DNA of 9,262 bases from Pseudomonadota bacterium (GCA_023405565.1 JAEXXW010000277.1:1-9262); one strand, 5' to 3'. Counted from the stretch's first letter, positions 1-6,773 are shown. Program-made: numbers and translations. The notes: generated by a model from the sequence alone, not told the origin.

Positions 1-1144
1 TACGGCTATACAGCACGTTGGTCATTTCACGCAGGGCGCCGGAGAGATCGCCGATCTCGTCGCGCCTGTTGGTGAAATCGGGAATCTCGACACGGGTGCG
101 GACACGGCGGCGCACACGTGCAGCGGCATCGGCGAGTCGCCGCACCGGACCCGCAATGGTCCGCGCCAGCAGCATCGACAACACGGTCATGATGAAGGCT
201 GCGACCAGGAAGACCTTGAAGATGGCGAGCCGTTCGGCGGCAACGCTTTGTTCGATATCGGCACCCTGTGTGGACAGCAGCAGCACGCCGCGAATGGCGC
301 GGAAACGCTGCACCGGCGTGGCGACCGAGATGATGACTTCACCGCGCTGGTTGATGCGCACGATCGAATTGGTGTTGCCGTTGAGGGCGCCGGAGACTTC
401 CGGATAGCCCTTGCCGTTTTCGGGGCCGAGTTCCTGGTAATTCGGCAGATCGCCCTTCGCGAGCCATTTGCGGATCGAGTTGAGCTGCTTCTCGAAGAAA
501 CCGGGCTTCTCCCCCGCCGACGGCAGATCGAAGCGCAGCACGTCGCCGCGGCCATAAAGATTGCGGCTGTCGAGCAGCAAGACGCCGTCGCGATCATAGA
601 TGCGCGCGCGCGTATTGGTCGGAGAGATCAGGCGGCGCAGCACCGGCGCGACGCGCTCGGGATTGATCGGAAATTCAAGCGCCGAAGCGCTGTCGTCGGG
701 GCCGTAGGTTTCGCCCAACTGCAATTCCAGCAGGCGATCCGGATCGATGGTGATCGAATCGGTCTCCACCGTGGCCGAGGCGGCGATGGCTCCGGCGATG
801 ATTTCCGCCTGGACCTGAAGGCTGCGAATGCGTGCTTCGATGAAGAAGGCGCGCGACTGCGACAGATAAAGGATTCCAAGGAACAGCGCGAACAGCCCGG
901 CGACATTGAGAAACACGATACGCCGCGTGAGGCTGGATGAGCTCTGGCCGATAAAATACTGCCAATAGTCGCGCAGCTTCTGCAGCGGACCTCGCTCCTT
1001 CGGCAGCCCAAGCGTCTCCACCGCCGCACGATTGGCGGCCTGTTCCTGCTTTTCGAGTTCTTTGGTCCGGTCGAGCACGCTGCGGCGTCCGCGCCTTGGC
1101 TGTTGAATGGCCCCTTCGTGCAATGGGGCCCCTGAAGGCCCCAT
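1..1144 (-). CDS. chvG: Sensor histidine kinase ChvG, N-terminal part (runs off left edge)
   Basis: Membrane sensor kinase that phosphorylates ChvI; in rhizobia and Agrobacterium the pair responds to acid and envelope stress. The frame is open from the ATG at 1144 to base 1, giving 381 residues. A basic, charged N-terminus (VLDRTKELEKQ at about 23-33) is followed by a first membrane helix at about 76-94. Next come a periplasmic sensing region (about 95-305), a second helix (about 306-328) and a HAMP-type linker (AGPVRRLADAAARV, then a NRRDEIGDLSGALREM stretch) ending at the window edge. The His-box and ATPase domains lie outside. The gene follows chvI by 36 bases and is probably co-transcribed. 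The start is uncertain: ATG 1144 is the only in-frame ATG after the stop at 1153-1151, but it has no clear ribosome site and lies inside a strong hairpin. TTG 1123 and GTG 1078 are alternatives. The identification rests on recalled family resemblance and on adjacency to chvI. Confidence 0.92.
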   Translation of the reverse strand, partial: MGPSGAPLHEGAIQQPRRGRRSVLDRTKELEKQEQAANRAAVETLGLPKERGPLQKLRDYWQYFIGQSSSSLTRRIVFLNVAGLFALFLGILYLSQSRAFFIEARIRSLQVQAEIIAGAIAASATVETDSITIDPDRLLELQLGETYGPDDSASALEFPINPERVAPVLRRLISPTNTRARIYDRDGVLLLDSRNLYGRGDVLRFDLPSAGEKPGFFEKQLNSIRKWLAKGDLPNYQELGPENGKGYPEVSGALNGNTNSIVRINQRGEVIISVATPVQRFRAIRGVLLLSTQGADIEQSVAAERLAIFKVFLVAAFIMTVLSMLLARTIAGPVRRLADAAARVRRRVRTRVEIPDFTNRRDEIGDLSGALREMTNVLYSR

Positions 1145-1146
1145 TG
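1121..1146 (-). promoter_or_regulatory. Hairpin covering the putative chvG start codon
   Basis: Bases 1121-1130 and 1137-1146 are perfect 10-base inverted repeats (CAATGGGGCC and its complement) around a 6-base loop. In the minus-strand transcript the 5' arm contains the chvG ATG (1144-1142). A further GGGGCC at 1114-1109 could pair with the same GGCCCC (1130-1125), so the two stems exclude each other. No T-run follows, so this is not a standard terminator. It may control translation, be an mRNA-processing stem between chvI and chvG, or show that chvG starts further downstream. Confidence 0.5.
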
Positions 1147-1180
1147 TAGTTCAACGATGAGGCGGTGTCAGATCGCCGGA

Positions 1181-1882
1181 TCAAGCTTCCTTGAAGCGAT
1201 ATCCGACACCGTAAAGGGTCTCGATCATGTCGAAGTCGTCGTCAACCACCTTGAATTTCTTGCGCAGCCGCTTGATGTGGCTGTCGATCGTGCGGTCATC
1301 GACATAGACCTGATCGTCGTAGGCCGCATCCATCAGCGCGTTGCGGCTTTTCACCACGCCCGGGCGGCTGGCCAGCGCCTGGAGGATCAGGAATTCGGTG
1401 ACGGTCAGCGTCACCGGCTCGCCTTTCCAGGTGCAAGTGTGGCGCTCGGGATCCATGCGCAACAAGCCGCGCTCCAGCACCTTGGCGGTGTCGACTTCCT
1501 TCGGTGCCGTGCCGTCCTTCGGCGCGCCGCGCCGGAGCACGGCTTTCACGCGCTCGACCAAGAGGCGCTGCGAGAACGGTTTACGGATGAAGTCGTCGGC
1601 ACCCATCTTGAGGCCGAACAACTCGTCGATCTCCTCATCCTTGGAGGTGAGGAAAATCACCGGCATGTCGGTCTTCTGGCGGACGCGTCGCAGCAGCTCC
1701 ATGCCATCCATCCGCGGCATCTTGATATCCAGAATGGCAAGATCCGGCGGCGAGGACTTGAAGCCATCGAGAGCGGACGCGCCATCCGTATAGGTCATGA
1801 TCCGGTACCCCTCCGCTTCGAGCGCGATGGAGACGGATGTGAGGATGTTGCGGTCGTCGTCGACGAGAGCGATGGTCGGCAT
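1181..1882 (-). CDS. chvI: Response regulator ChvI (OmpR/PhoB type)
   Basis: Cytoplasmic DNA-binding response regulator, partner of the adjacent ChvG kinase. It has 233 residues, usual for the OmpR family. The receiver domain spans about 1-120: acidic pocket D8-D9-D10, predicted phospho-acceptor D52 in [13 protein letters not shown], switch T79 in VIFLTSKD, and conserved K101-P102. The winged-helix effector domain spans about 140-233 with the typical [15 protein letters not shown] and [17 protein letters not shown] segments and a YGVGYRF ending. The ATG at 1882 is preceded by AGAAGAGG, about 5 bases before the start. ChvG follows after 36 bases. The upstream gap of about 150 bases carries an inverted repeat (1966-1994) that could be its operator. 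The OmpR-family call is certain; the ChvI name rests on recalled similarity plus the neighbouring ChvG and nearby pckA. Confidence 0.95.
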   Translation of the reverse strand: MPTIALVDDDRNILTSVSIALEAEGYRIMTYTDGASALDGFKSSPPDLAILDIKMPRMDGMELLRRVRQKTDMPVIFLTSKDEEIDELFGLKMGADDFIRKPFSQRLLVERVKAVLRRGAPKDGTAPKEVDTAKVLERGLLRMDPERHTCTWKGEPVTLTVTEFLILQALASRPGVVKSRNALMDAAYDDQVYVDDRTIDSHIKRLRKKFKVVDDDFDMIETLYGVGYRFKEA

Positions 1883-1965
1883 GACGCCTCTTCTGTTTGG
1901 TAAAAACCCCAGCAGGCTTGAAGCCCGTAAAGCTGGGCCGAAATGTGACTATTCGGCAACAACTC

Positions 1966-1994
1966 TATGATTCTAATTTGGAAGACGAATCATA
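1966..1994. promoter_or_regulatory. Inverted repeat between chvI and the HugZ-like gene, candidate operator
   Basis: TATGATTC (1966-1973) and GAATCATA (1987-1994) form a perfect 8-base inverted repeat with a 13-base spacer. The arm centres are 21 bases apart, two DNA turns, as expected for a dimeric regulator. The stretch is AT-rich against its surroundings. On the minus strand a TAGAAT (1975-1970) overlaps the arm nearer chvI and could be a -10 box for chvI, though I see no good -35. The site lies between two divergent genes and could serve both. Binding by ChvI itself is only a guess. Confidence 0.4.
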
Positions 1995-2058
1995 AGCCCC
2001 TTTTGTTCCCGCGGCCAGCGCCGCCGCCACAATGGTTAACCTGGACCCTGGTGCAGAT

Positions 2059-2781
2059 ATGCAGCCAAACGCCGATTTCGACCCCAAAATAGCCGCCAAA
2101 AAGCTGCTGCGAGAGGCCCGGTCCGGCGCGCTGGCGACGCTGATTCCCGGCGCCGGGGACCCTTATTGCTCGCTAGTCAATGTCGCGAGTTCGGCGGACG
2201 GGTCGCCGCTGCTGCTGATTTCCAGGCTGGCGATCCATACCCAGAATATCCTGGCCGACAGCCGTGTGTCGCTGATGCTGGACGAGCGGAAGGAGGGCGA
2301 TCCGTTGGAAGGCGCACGGGTGATGGTGATGGGTCATGCCGTGGTGACGACCGACGAGAATGACCGGCGCCGCTATCTGGCCCGCCAGCCCGAGGCCGAG
2401 ATGTTCGCCGGTTTTGGCGATTTCGCCTTCTACAAGATCACGATTTCGATGGCGCATCTGGTGGCCGGTTTCGGCCGGATCGTCGACCTGAAGCCGCAAG
2501 ACATCCTGGTCGACCTTGCCGGTGCCGACGATTTGCTGGCCGCCGAAGCGGGCGCGGCGGCGCATATGAACGAAGACCATGCCGATGCCTGCCGCCTCTA
2601 TGCGACGAAGCTTTTAGGGGCGCCGGACGGCGACTGGCGTTGTGTCGGTTTTGATCCGGAAGGCCTGGAACTGCAGAACGGCCGCGCGGCACTGCGCCTG
2701 CCATTTCCGCAACGGGTCGATGGGGCCGGACCGTTGCGCGCCATGCTGGTCAAGCTGGCGCAGGAGGCAAGGACGGTTTGA
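2059..2781 (+). CDS. HugZ-like protein: FMN-binding split barrel plus DUF2470
   Basis: A protein of 240 residues from ATG 2059. The first about 150 residues resemble the pyridoxamine-phosphate-oxidase split barrel (ARSGALATL, then SLVNVASSADGSPLLLISRLAIHT at about 38-61, and SLMLDER). The last about 75 resemble DUF2470, with AAAHMNEDHADACRLYA at about 166-182 and a GFDPEGLEL segment. This two-domain layout is that of HugZ, a heme-degrading enzyme known from Helicobacter and Campylobacter, and of many uncharacterised proteobacterial proteins. Whether this one degrades heme cannot be decided: no signal peptide or membrane helix is seen, so it should be cytoplasmic, and a flavin-dependent reductase is also possible. 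An in-frame ATG at 2032 adds nine residues (MVNLDPGAD). Neither start has a clear ribosome site; 2059 is preferred because family members, as I recall them, begin near MQP. It is divergent from chvI, 149 bases or more away. Confidence 0.85.
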   Translation: MQPNADFDPKIAAKKLLREARSGALATLIPGAGDPYCSLVNVASSADGSPLLLISRLAIHTQNILADSRVSLMLDERKEGDPLEGARVMVMGHAVVTTDENDRRRYLARQPEAEMFAGFGDFAFYKITISMAHLVAGFGRIVDLKPQDILVDLAGADDLLAAEAGAAAHMNEDHADACRLYATKLLGAPDGDWRCVGFDPEGLELQNGRAALRLPFPQRVDGAGPLRAMLVKLAQEARTV

Positions 2782-2828
2782 ATCACGGAGCCTTGAACCG
2801 ACATCCGCCCCGAATCGACGAATGCAGG

Positions 2829-2879
2829 CACGGGATCACAATCAATTTGGGCCTTGTCCATTCAGGGCATGATCCCGTG
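2829..2879. repeat. 10-base inverted repeat upstream of the OmpA-domain gene
   Basis: CACGGGATCA (2829-2838) and TGATCCCGTG (2870-2879) are perfect inverted arms around a 31-base loop in the 148-base gap between the HugZ-like and OmpA-domain genes. It resembles the GGGATCATGCCC-type palindromic intergenic repeats of this bacterial group. It may be such a repeat, a weak end signal for the upstream gene, or an operator for the downstream one. No T-run follows it. Confidence 0.4.
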
Positions 2880-2929
2880 ACAACTGGCCGTGCTAGGATT
2901 GAACCTCGTCCGGAGGGAAGGTAAGTTCG

Positions 2930-3565
2930 ATGACTCGTTTCACGACACTATTCGTGGCCGCCTCGCTTGCTTTCATGACCAGCGCGACGCCGTCTCTGGC
3001 GCAATCGGCCAGTCAGATTGAAGATGCTCTCAAGCCGAAGGCTGATCCGAGCAAGCCGGTGACGCGCAGTCTTGGCGGTACGCGTTCGCTCTCCACCGAT
3101 CCCAAGGCGGCGGCCGAACGTCAGATTCTCGATCGCGCCCGCACGCGCGCCATTTCCATCGAAGCGGTTCAGCCGGCCGCCAAGGAAGAACGCGAGCAGA
3201 TCGCCGAGATCGTCAAGGACAAGCCGAAGATCGATCTCGAAATCTTCTTCGATTATAATTCCGATCTGATCGGGCCGAAGGCGATCGTGGCGGTGAATGC
3301 ACTGGGCGAAGCGCTGATCAAGCCGGGCCTGAAAGGCAGCACCTTCGTGCTGAACGGTCATACCGACGCGGCCGGCAGTCCCGAATATAATCTTGGTCTG
3401 TCGCATCGCCGTGCGCAATCGGTGCGTCGCTATCTGATCGAGACCTACAGGATCGCACCGGATACGCTGATCGTTGCCGGCTTTGGCAAGGAACGGCTGA
3501 AGGTGCCGAGTCAGCCCTTGTCCGGTGAAAATCGCCGCGTCGAAGTGGTAAACGCATCGCAATAG
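2930..3565 (+). CDS. Exported OmpA-family (peptidoglycan-binding) protein
   Basis: Small envelope protein of 211 residues. Residues 1-24 are a signal peptide (MTRF, hydrophobic core, then ATPSLA before Q25). There is no lipobox cysteine, so it is probably soluble in the periplasm. Residues about 26-98 are charged and low in complexity, likely a flexible or helical linker. Residues about 100-210 are an OmpA C-terminal domain: IDLEIFFDYNSDLI, then the signature NGHTDAAGSPEYNLGLSHRR (142-161) and VAGFGKERL. D146 and R161 match the spacing of the Asp/Arg pair that grips diaminopimelate in OmpA domains. There is no N-terminal beta-barrel, so it is not a porin. The ATG at 2930 has GGAGGG at 2912-2917, rather far upstream (12 bases). 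It lies 148 bases after the HugZ-like gene and 377 before pckA, and is probably its own transcription unit. Confidence 0.9.
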   Translation: MTRFTTLFVAASLAFMTSATPSLAQSASQIEDALKPKADPSKPVTRSLGGTRSLSTDPKAAAERQILDRARTRAISIEAVQPAAKEEREQIAEIVKDKPKIDLEIFFDYNSDLIGPKAIVAVNALGEALIKPGLKGSTFVLNGHTDAAGSPEYNLGLSHRRAQSVRRYLIETYRIAPDTLIVAGFGKERLKVPSQPLSGENRRVEVVNASQ

Positions 3566-3619
3566 CGGCGAAAGCCAGGAGACAATAATAGCAAAGAGAC
3601 GTAACGGGACGACCACGCG

Positions 3620-3640
3620 GCCGCCTTTTTTTATGGCGGC
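3620..3640 (+). terminator. Terminator-like hairpin with a T-rich loop after the OmpA-domain gene
   Basis: GCCGCC (3620-3625) and GGCGGC (3635-3640) flank a 9-base loop beginning with seven T. It lies 55 bases after the stop codon. The T-run is in the loop and not after the stem, so this is not a classic intrinsic terminator; a role in ending or protecting the transcript is only possible. Confidence 0.35.
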
Positions 3641-3739
3641 AAGCTGGTGTGATTGCGCTGATCAAAGGCTGGAAAAACGCCCGGTAAGTTTCGATCGTGA
3701 GAACAAGCTGCGCATAGTCTTAACGCTCAAACACGTAAT

Positions 3740-3753
3740 AAGTACCGGTATTT
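3740..3753. promoter_or_regulatory. Near-palindrome, candidate operator upstream of pckA
   Basis: AAGTACCGGTATTT is a 14-base palindrome with one mismatched pair and a central CG step. LacI/GalR-type repressors favour even palindromes with a central CG, and in Sinorhizobium pckA is controlled by the LacI-type regulator PckR. The site is about 190 bases before the pckA start. The link to such a regulator is inference from shape alone; no regulator gene is in the window. Confidence 0.3.
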
Positions 3754-3805
3754 GTTGCGCTGCAGCGATATAGTTTGGAACGCTGCGACGTCAAAATGCT
3801 TGGCA

Positions 3806-3852
3806 TAGAGCCGATGCGGCTCTAAGAAACCGCGCGGCCGGGCAGTGGCCGC
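3806..3852 (+). promoter_or_regulatory. Two consecutive hairpins in the pckA leader
   Basis: The first hairpin pairs TAGAGCC (3806-3812) with GGCTCTA (3818-3824), a perfect 7-base stem with a 5-base loop. The second pairs GCGGCC (3834-3839) with GGCCGC (3847-3852), a 6-base stem with a 7-base loop. Neither is followed by a T-run. If the transcript starts upstream, they lie in the pckA 5' leader, 90 to 140 bases before the start codon, and could affect stability or expression. If the promoter lies downstream they have no such role. Confidence 0.35.
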
Positions 3853-3930
3853 TATTTGACCTTTCTCAATGTTCACGCCGACATCGGGGTGAGAATTACC
3901 AGCCTGCAAGGGCAGGCGGACGCGTTTTTC

Positions 3931-3936
3931 GGAGGG
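3931..3936 (+). promoter_or_regulatory. Ribosome binding site that fixes the pckA GTG start
   Basis: GGAGGG, a near-perfect Shine-Dalgarno sequence, ends 6 bases before the GTG at 3943. The longer reading from TTG 3856 has no comparable site, so this one decides the start. Confidence 0.85.
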
Positions 3937-3942
3937 AATTCC

Positions 3943-5562
3943 GTGCAGGAAACGGGCGTAAGAAACAAAGCTTACGGAGCTGACAAATTCGGCCTGAAGG
4001 ATCTTCAGGCTGTGCATTGGAATTTGACCGATGCGCCGCTTTACGAACATGCCATTGCCAATGGGGAAGGCAACATTGTTGCGGGTGGTGCGCTCTGCGC
4101 GGAAACCGGGCATCACACCGGTCGTTCGCCGAAGGACAAGCACACCGTCGTCGACGACCTGACGCGCGACAGCGTGTGGTGGGACGGCAACCGCAAGCTC
4201 TCGAAAGAGAATTTCGATAACCTGTATGCGGACTTCCTCGCGCATTGCAAAGGCAAGAGCCTGTTCGCGCAGGATCTCTATGGCGGCGCCGACAAGACCT
4301 ACCGCATCAAGGTGCGCGTCTTCACCGAACTCGCCTGGCATTCGCTGTTCATTCGCACGCTGCTCATTCGTCCCGAAGTCGCGGCCTTGGCCGATTTCGT
4401 GCCGGACATGACCATCATCGACCTGCCGTCGTTCCGTCCGGATGCTGCGCGCCATGGCGGCCGCGAAGGCTCCGACACGATGGTGGCGATCGACTTCACT
4501 CGCAAGATCGTGCTGATCTGCGGCTCGTCCTATGCTGGCGAAATGAAGAAGTCGGTGTTCACGACGCTCAACTTCTATCTGCCGGCGGAAGGCGTGATGC
4601 CGATGCATTGCTCTGCCAATGTCGGAGCGGACGGCGACAGCGCGCTGTTCTTCGGCCTGTCCGGCACCGGCAAGACCACGCTCTCGGCCGATCCGGCGCG
4701 GACGCTGATCGGCGACGATGAAACCGGCTGGGGCCCGGACGGCATCTTCAATTTCGAAGGCGGCTGCTACGCCAAGTGCGTCGATCTGACTTACGAGAAA
4801 GAGCCGCTGATCTGGGACGCGACCAACCGTTTCGGAGCGGTGCTCGAAAACGTGGTGTTCGATCCGGTCACGCGCGTGCCGGACTACACCAATATTTCCA
4901 AGACCGAGAACACCCGCTCGGCCTATCCGCTGGAATCGATCCCGAATGCATCGCGCAGCGGTTGCGCCGGTCATCCGAAGAACATCGTCTTCCTGACTGC
5001 TGACGCCTATGGCGTGATGCCGCCGATCGCCAAGCTGACGCCGGCGCAGGCGATGTATCACTTCCTGTCTGGCTACACCGCGAAGGTCGCCGGTACCGAA
5101 AAGGGTCTCGTTGGCGTGCAGCCGGAATTCTCGACCTGCTTCGGCGCGCCGTTCCTGCCGCGCCCGCCGGCCGAATACGGCAACCTGCTGCGCGACTACA
5201 TTGCCAAGCACAATGTCGATTGCTGGCTGGTGAACTCGGGCTGGACCGGCGGCAAGTACGGCGTTGGCCGCCGCATGCCGATCAAGGCAACGCGCGCGCT
5301 CGTCACCGCTGCACTCGACGGTTCGCTGAAGAATGCGTCGTACCGCACCGATCCGTATTTCGGCTTCTCGGTGCCGACCTCTGTGCCGGGCATCGAGCCG
5401 CACCTGCTCTATCCGATGAAGACCTGGCAGAACAAAAAAGAGTTCGACGAGACTGCCCGCTCGCTGGTGAAGATGTTCCAGGACAACTTCACCAAGTTCG
5501 AAGACAAGGTCGATGCCGATGTCCGCGCAGCGGCGCCGGAAGTGCAGCTCGCGGCAGAATAG
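3943..5562 (+). CDS. pckA: Phosphoenolpyruvate carboxykinase (ATP)
   Basis: Gluconeogenic enzyme of the cytoplasm: oxaloacetate + ATP gives phosphoenolpyruvate + CO2 + ADP. It is needed for growth on organic acids. From GTG 3943 it has 539 residues, the usual length for the ATP-dependent family. Visible in order: substrate-binding R61 in HTGRSPKDK; the AGEMKKSVF segment (about 198-206) with metal-site Lys; H222 in MHCSANVG; the P-loop GLSGTGKT (238-245); the metal-binding GDDETGW (257-263) with D258/D259; the family segment FEGGCYAK; and R325 in ENTRSAYPL. All key residues are present, so it should be active. The start is fixed by the ribosome site at 3931-3936. A perfect terminator at 5613-5640 ends the transcript, so it is probably transcribed alone. 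In rhizobia pckA often sits next to chvI-chvG; here two genes separate them. A very long antisense frame covers it but is a codon-bias shadow. Confidence 0.98.
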   Translation: MQETGVRNKAYGADKFGLKDLQAVHWNLTDAPLYEHAIANGEGNIVAGGALCAETGHHTGRSPKDKHTVVDDLTRDSVWWDGNRKLSKENFDNLYADFLAHCKGKSLFAQDLYGGADKTYRIKVRVFTELAWHSLFIRTLLIRPEVAALADFVPDMTIIDLPSFRPDAARHGGREGSDTMVAIDFTRKIVLICGSSYAGEMKKSVFTTLNFYLPAEGVMPMHCSANVGADGDSALFFGLSGTGKTTLSADPARTLIGDDETGWGPDGIFNFEGGCYAKCVDLTYEKEPLIWDATNRFGAVLENVVFDPVTRVPDYTNISKTENTRSAYPLESIPNASRSGCAGHPKNIVFLTADAYGVMPPIAKLTPAQAMYHFLSGYTAKVAGTEKGLVGVQPEFSTCFGAPFLPRPPAEYGNLLRDYIAKHNVDCWLVNSGWTGGKYGVGRRMPIKATRALVTAALDGSLKNASYRTDPYFGFSVPTSVPGIEPHLLYPMKTWQNKKEFDETARSLVKMFQDNFTKFEDKVDADVRAAAPEVQLAAE

Positions 5563-5612
5563 GTGCTGCGTTTTGCAGATGACGATTCTGCGTGACATCG
5601 TATTTCGAATGG

Positions 5613-5640
5613 AAAAGCGGCCCTTGTGGCCGCTTTTTTC
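5613..5640 (+). terminator. Rho-independent terminator of pckA
   Basis: AAAAGCGGCC (5613-5622) and GGCCGCTTTT (5628-5637) form a perfect 10-base stem with a 5-base loop. The T-run extends through 5639. It lies 50 bases after the pckA stop. Because the stem begins with A-run and ends in T-run it could also work on the minus strand, but no minus gene ends here. Confidence 0.93.
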
Positions 5641-5654
5641 TTAGGGCCACGCTC

Positions 5655-6746
5655 ATGCAAGTATTGATCATCGGCGCGGGCGTCGTCGGTCTCGCGATTG
5701 CGCGTGAAGCAGCCATCAAGGGACATGATGTCATCGTCGCCGAAGCAGCGGATGCGATCGGCACCGGCATCTCCTCGCGCAACAGCGAGGTGATTCATGC
5801 CGGTATGTATTATCCGAGTGGTTCCCTGCGCGCGAAACATTGTCCGCGCGGCAATCGCATGCTGTACGCGTTCTGCGCCGAACATGGCGTCGCTCATCAA
5901 CGTTGCGGCAAGCTGATCGTCGCAACCAACGATGCCGAGTGCACACGTCTTGAAGCGATCCACAAGCAGGGCCTTGCCAATGGCGTGGACGGGCTCGAAC
6001 TGATCGGCGGCAATGCCGCGCGCGATATCGAACCTGAACTGACATGCATTGCGGCGCTCATATCTCCCTCGACCGGCATCATCGACGGCCACGCCTATAT
6101 GCTCGCGCTGCAAGGCGATCTCGAAACGCATGGCGGTGTGATCGCGTTCGAGACGCCAGTGGAAAGACTAACCCCGATGCTGAATGGTTGGCGCGTGCAA
6201 TTCGGCGGACACGAGCCCGGGACGCTCGATGTCGATGCGGTGATCAATTCGGCCGGTTTGTCGGCCCAGGCGGTCGCCCGCGGTGTCGATAGTTATCCGC
6301 TGGCGCAGGTTCCCAAACAGGTGCTTGCGAAGGGCAATTACTTCAGCTTTGCCGGCCGTTCGGCTTTCAAGCACCTGATCTATCCAACACCGGTCGATGG
6401 TGGCCTCGGCGTGCATGTCACGCTCGATCTCGCCGGACGCATGCGCTTTGGCCCCGATGTCGAGTGGATCGAGCATGAGAACTACGAAGTCGATCCGGCG
6501 CGTGCGGCATCCTTCTATGCGCGCATCCGCACCTATTGGCCGAGATTGCCGGATGGATCGCTTGTTCCCGATTATGCCGGTGTGCGGCCGAAGCTGACCG
6601 GACCCGGCGAACCGGCCGCGGACTTCATGATCGCAGGTCCGGCAGAGCACGGCATGCCGGGTCTTGTGAATCTGTTCGGGATTGAATCGCCGGGACTGAC
6701 GAGTTCGCTGTCGCTGGCGGAAGATGTCGTTGGCGCATTGGCGTGA
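5655..6746 (+). CDS. FAD-dependent oxidoreductase, L-2-hydroxyglutarate dehydrogenase-like
   Basis: A protein of 363 residues of the DAO-type flavoprotein family. The N-terminal Rossmann motif VLIIGAGVVGLAIAREA (G7, G9, G12) followed by E30 at the end of the second strand binds FAD. The HAGMYYPSGSLRAKHC segment (about 54-69) resembles the HAG-YYP-GSLKA hallmark of L-2-hydroxyglutarate dehydrogenases. GGLGVHVTLDLAGRMRFGPD and the C-terminal LVNLFGIESPGLTSSL fit the same group. Such enzymes oxidise L-2-hydroxyglutarate to 2-oxoglutarate and pass electrons onward; the true substrate here is not proven, and another 2-hydroxy acid is possible. It is somewhat shorter than the roughly 400-residue enterobacterial LhgO as I recall it. 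The ATG at 5655 was chosen because the upstream GTG (5592) would translate through the pckA terminator; TAGGG at 5642-5646 is a weak ribosome site. It starts 92 bases after pckA but beyond its terminator, so it needs its own promoter or read-through. Confidence 0.88.
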   Translation: MQVLIIGAGVVGLAIAREAAIKGHDVIVAEAADAIGTGISSRNSEVIHAGMYYPSGSLRAKHCPRGNRMLYAFCAEHGVAHQRCGKLIVATNDAECTRLEAIHKQGLANGVDGLELIGGNAARDIEPELTCIAALISPSTGIIDGHAYMLALQGDLETHGGVIAFETPVERLTPMLNGWRVQFGGHEPGTLDVDAVINSAGLSAQAVARGVDSYPLAQVPKQVLAKGNYFSFAGRSAFKHLIYPTPVDGGLGVHVTLDLAGRMRFGPDVEWIEHENYEVDPARAASFYARIRTYWPRLPDGSLVPDYAGVRPKLTGPGEPAADFMIAGPAEHGMPGLVNLFGIESPGLTSSLSLAEDVVGALA

Positions 6747-6756
6747 AAAGCATGCG

Positions 6757-6773
6757 CTCGGACTTGATCCGAG
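6757..6773. terminator. Palindromic hairpin between convergent genes
   Basis: CTCGGA (6757-6762) and TCCGAG (6768-6773) pair around a 5-base loop in the 68-base gap between two convergent stop codons. On the minus strand GCTTTTC follows shortly after the stem, so it may end the DUF2865 transcript; on the plus strand there is no T-run. Its core, CGGACTTGATCCG (6759-6771), recurs exactly on the minus strand at 8499-8487, which marks it as a member of a repeat family. A second small stem, GCGG/CCGC, lies at 6782-6793. Confidence 0.5.

Larger units (their letters stand above)
3566..3942. other. 377-base leader region upstream of pckA, no gene
   Basis: No convincing protein gene lies here. The region holds, in order: a GCCGCC/GGCGGC hairpin with a T-rich loop, a near-palindrome, a perfect 10-base palindrome (CGCTGCAGCG at 3758-3767), two short hairpins and the pckA ribosome site. 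The pckA frame stays open back to a TTG at 3856, but that TTG has no ribosome site and would add 29 residues that do not look like the family. I could not pick a convincing promoter; TTGACC at 3856-3861 has no good -10 partner. Confidence 0.5.

Noticed and set aside
628..1184. Two Arg/Ser-rich minus-strand frames (628-1029 and 675-1184) and plus-strand frames 248-940 and 1157-1903
   Set aside because: The chvG frame runs open through 1-1144 on the minus strand and matches the family; chvI occupies 1181-1882. The others are off-frame or antisense readings of these two genes.
2948..3616. A 222-codon minus-strand frame opposite the OmpA-domain gene
   Set aside because: It mirrors a real gene with signal peptide and OmpA signature, has no ribosome site, and its composition is that of a shadow frame.
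3856..3942. N-terminal extension of pckA from TTG 3856
   Set aside because: The TTG has no ribosome site, the added 29 residues do not resemble the family, and GGAGGG stands 6 bases before GTG 3943.
3727..5598. A 623-codon open frame on the minus strand covering all of pckA
   Set aside because: pckA on the plus strand has every family motif and a clear ribosome site. The antisense translation is rich in Arg, His, Ala and Val without any recognisable domain, as expected from third-position GC bias.
5592..5654. Upstream GTG start for the FAD oxidoreductase
   Set aside because: It would translate the pckA terminator hairpin, and the Rossmann motif begins right after ATG 5655 as is usual for the family.
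5409..6131. A 240-codon minus-strand frame spanning the end of pckA and the start of the flavoprotein gene
   Set aside because: It crosses a terminator and is antisense to two well-supported genes; no domain is recognisable.
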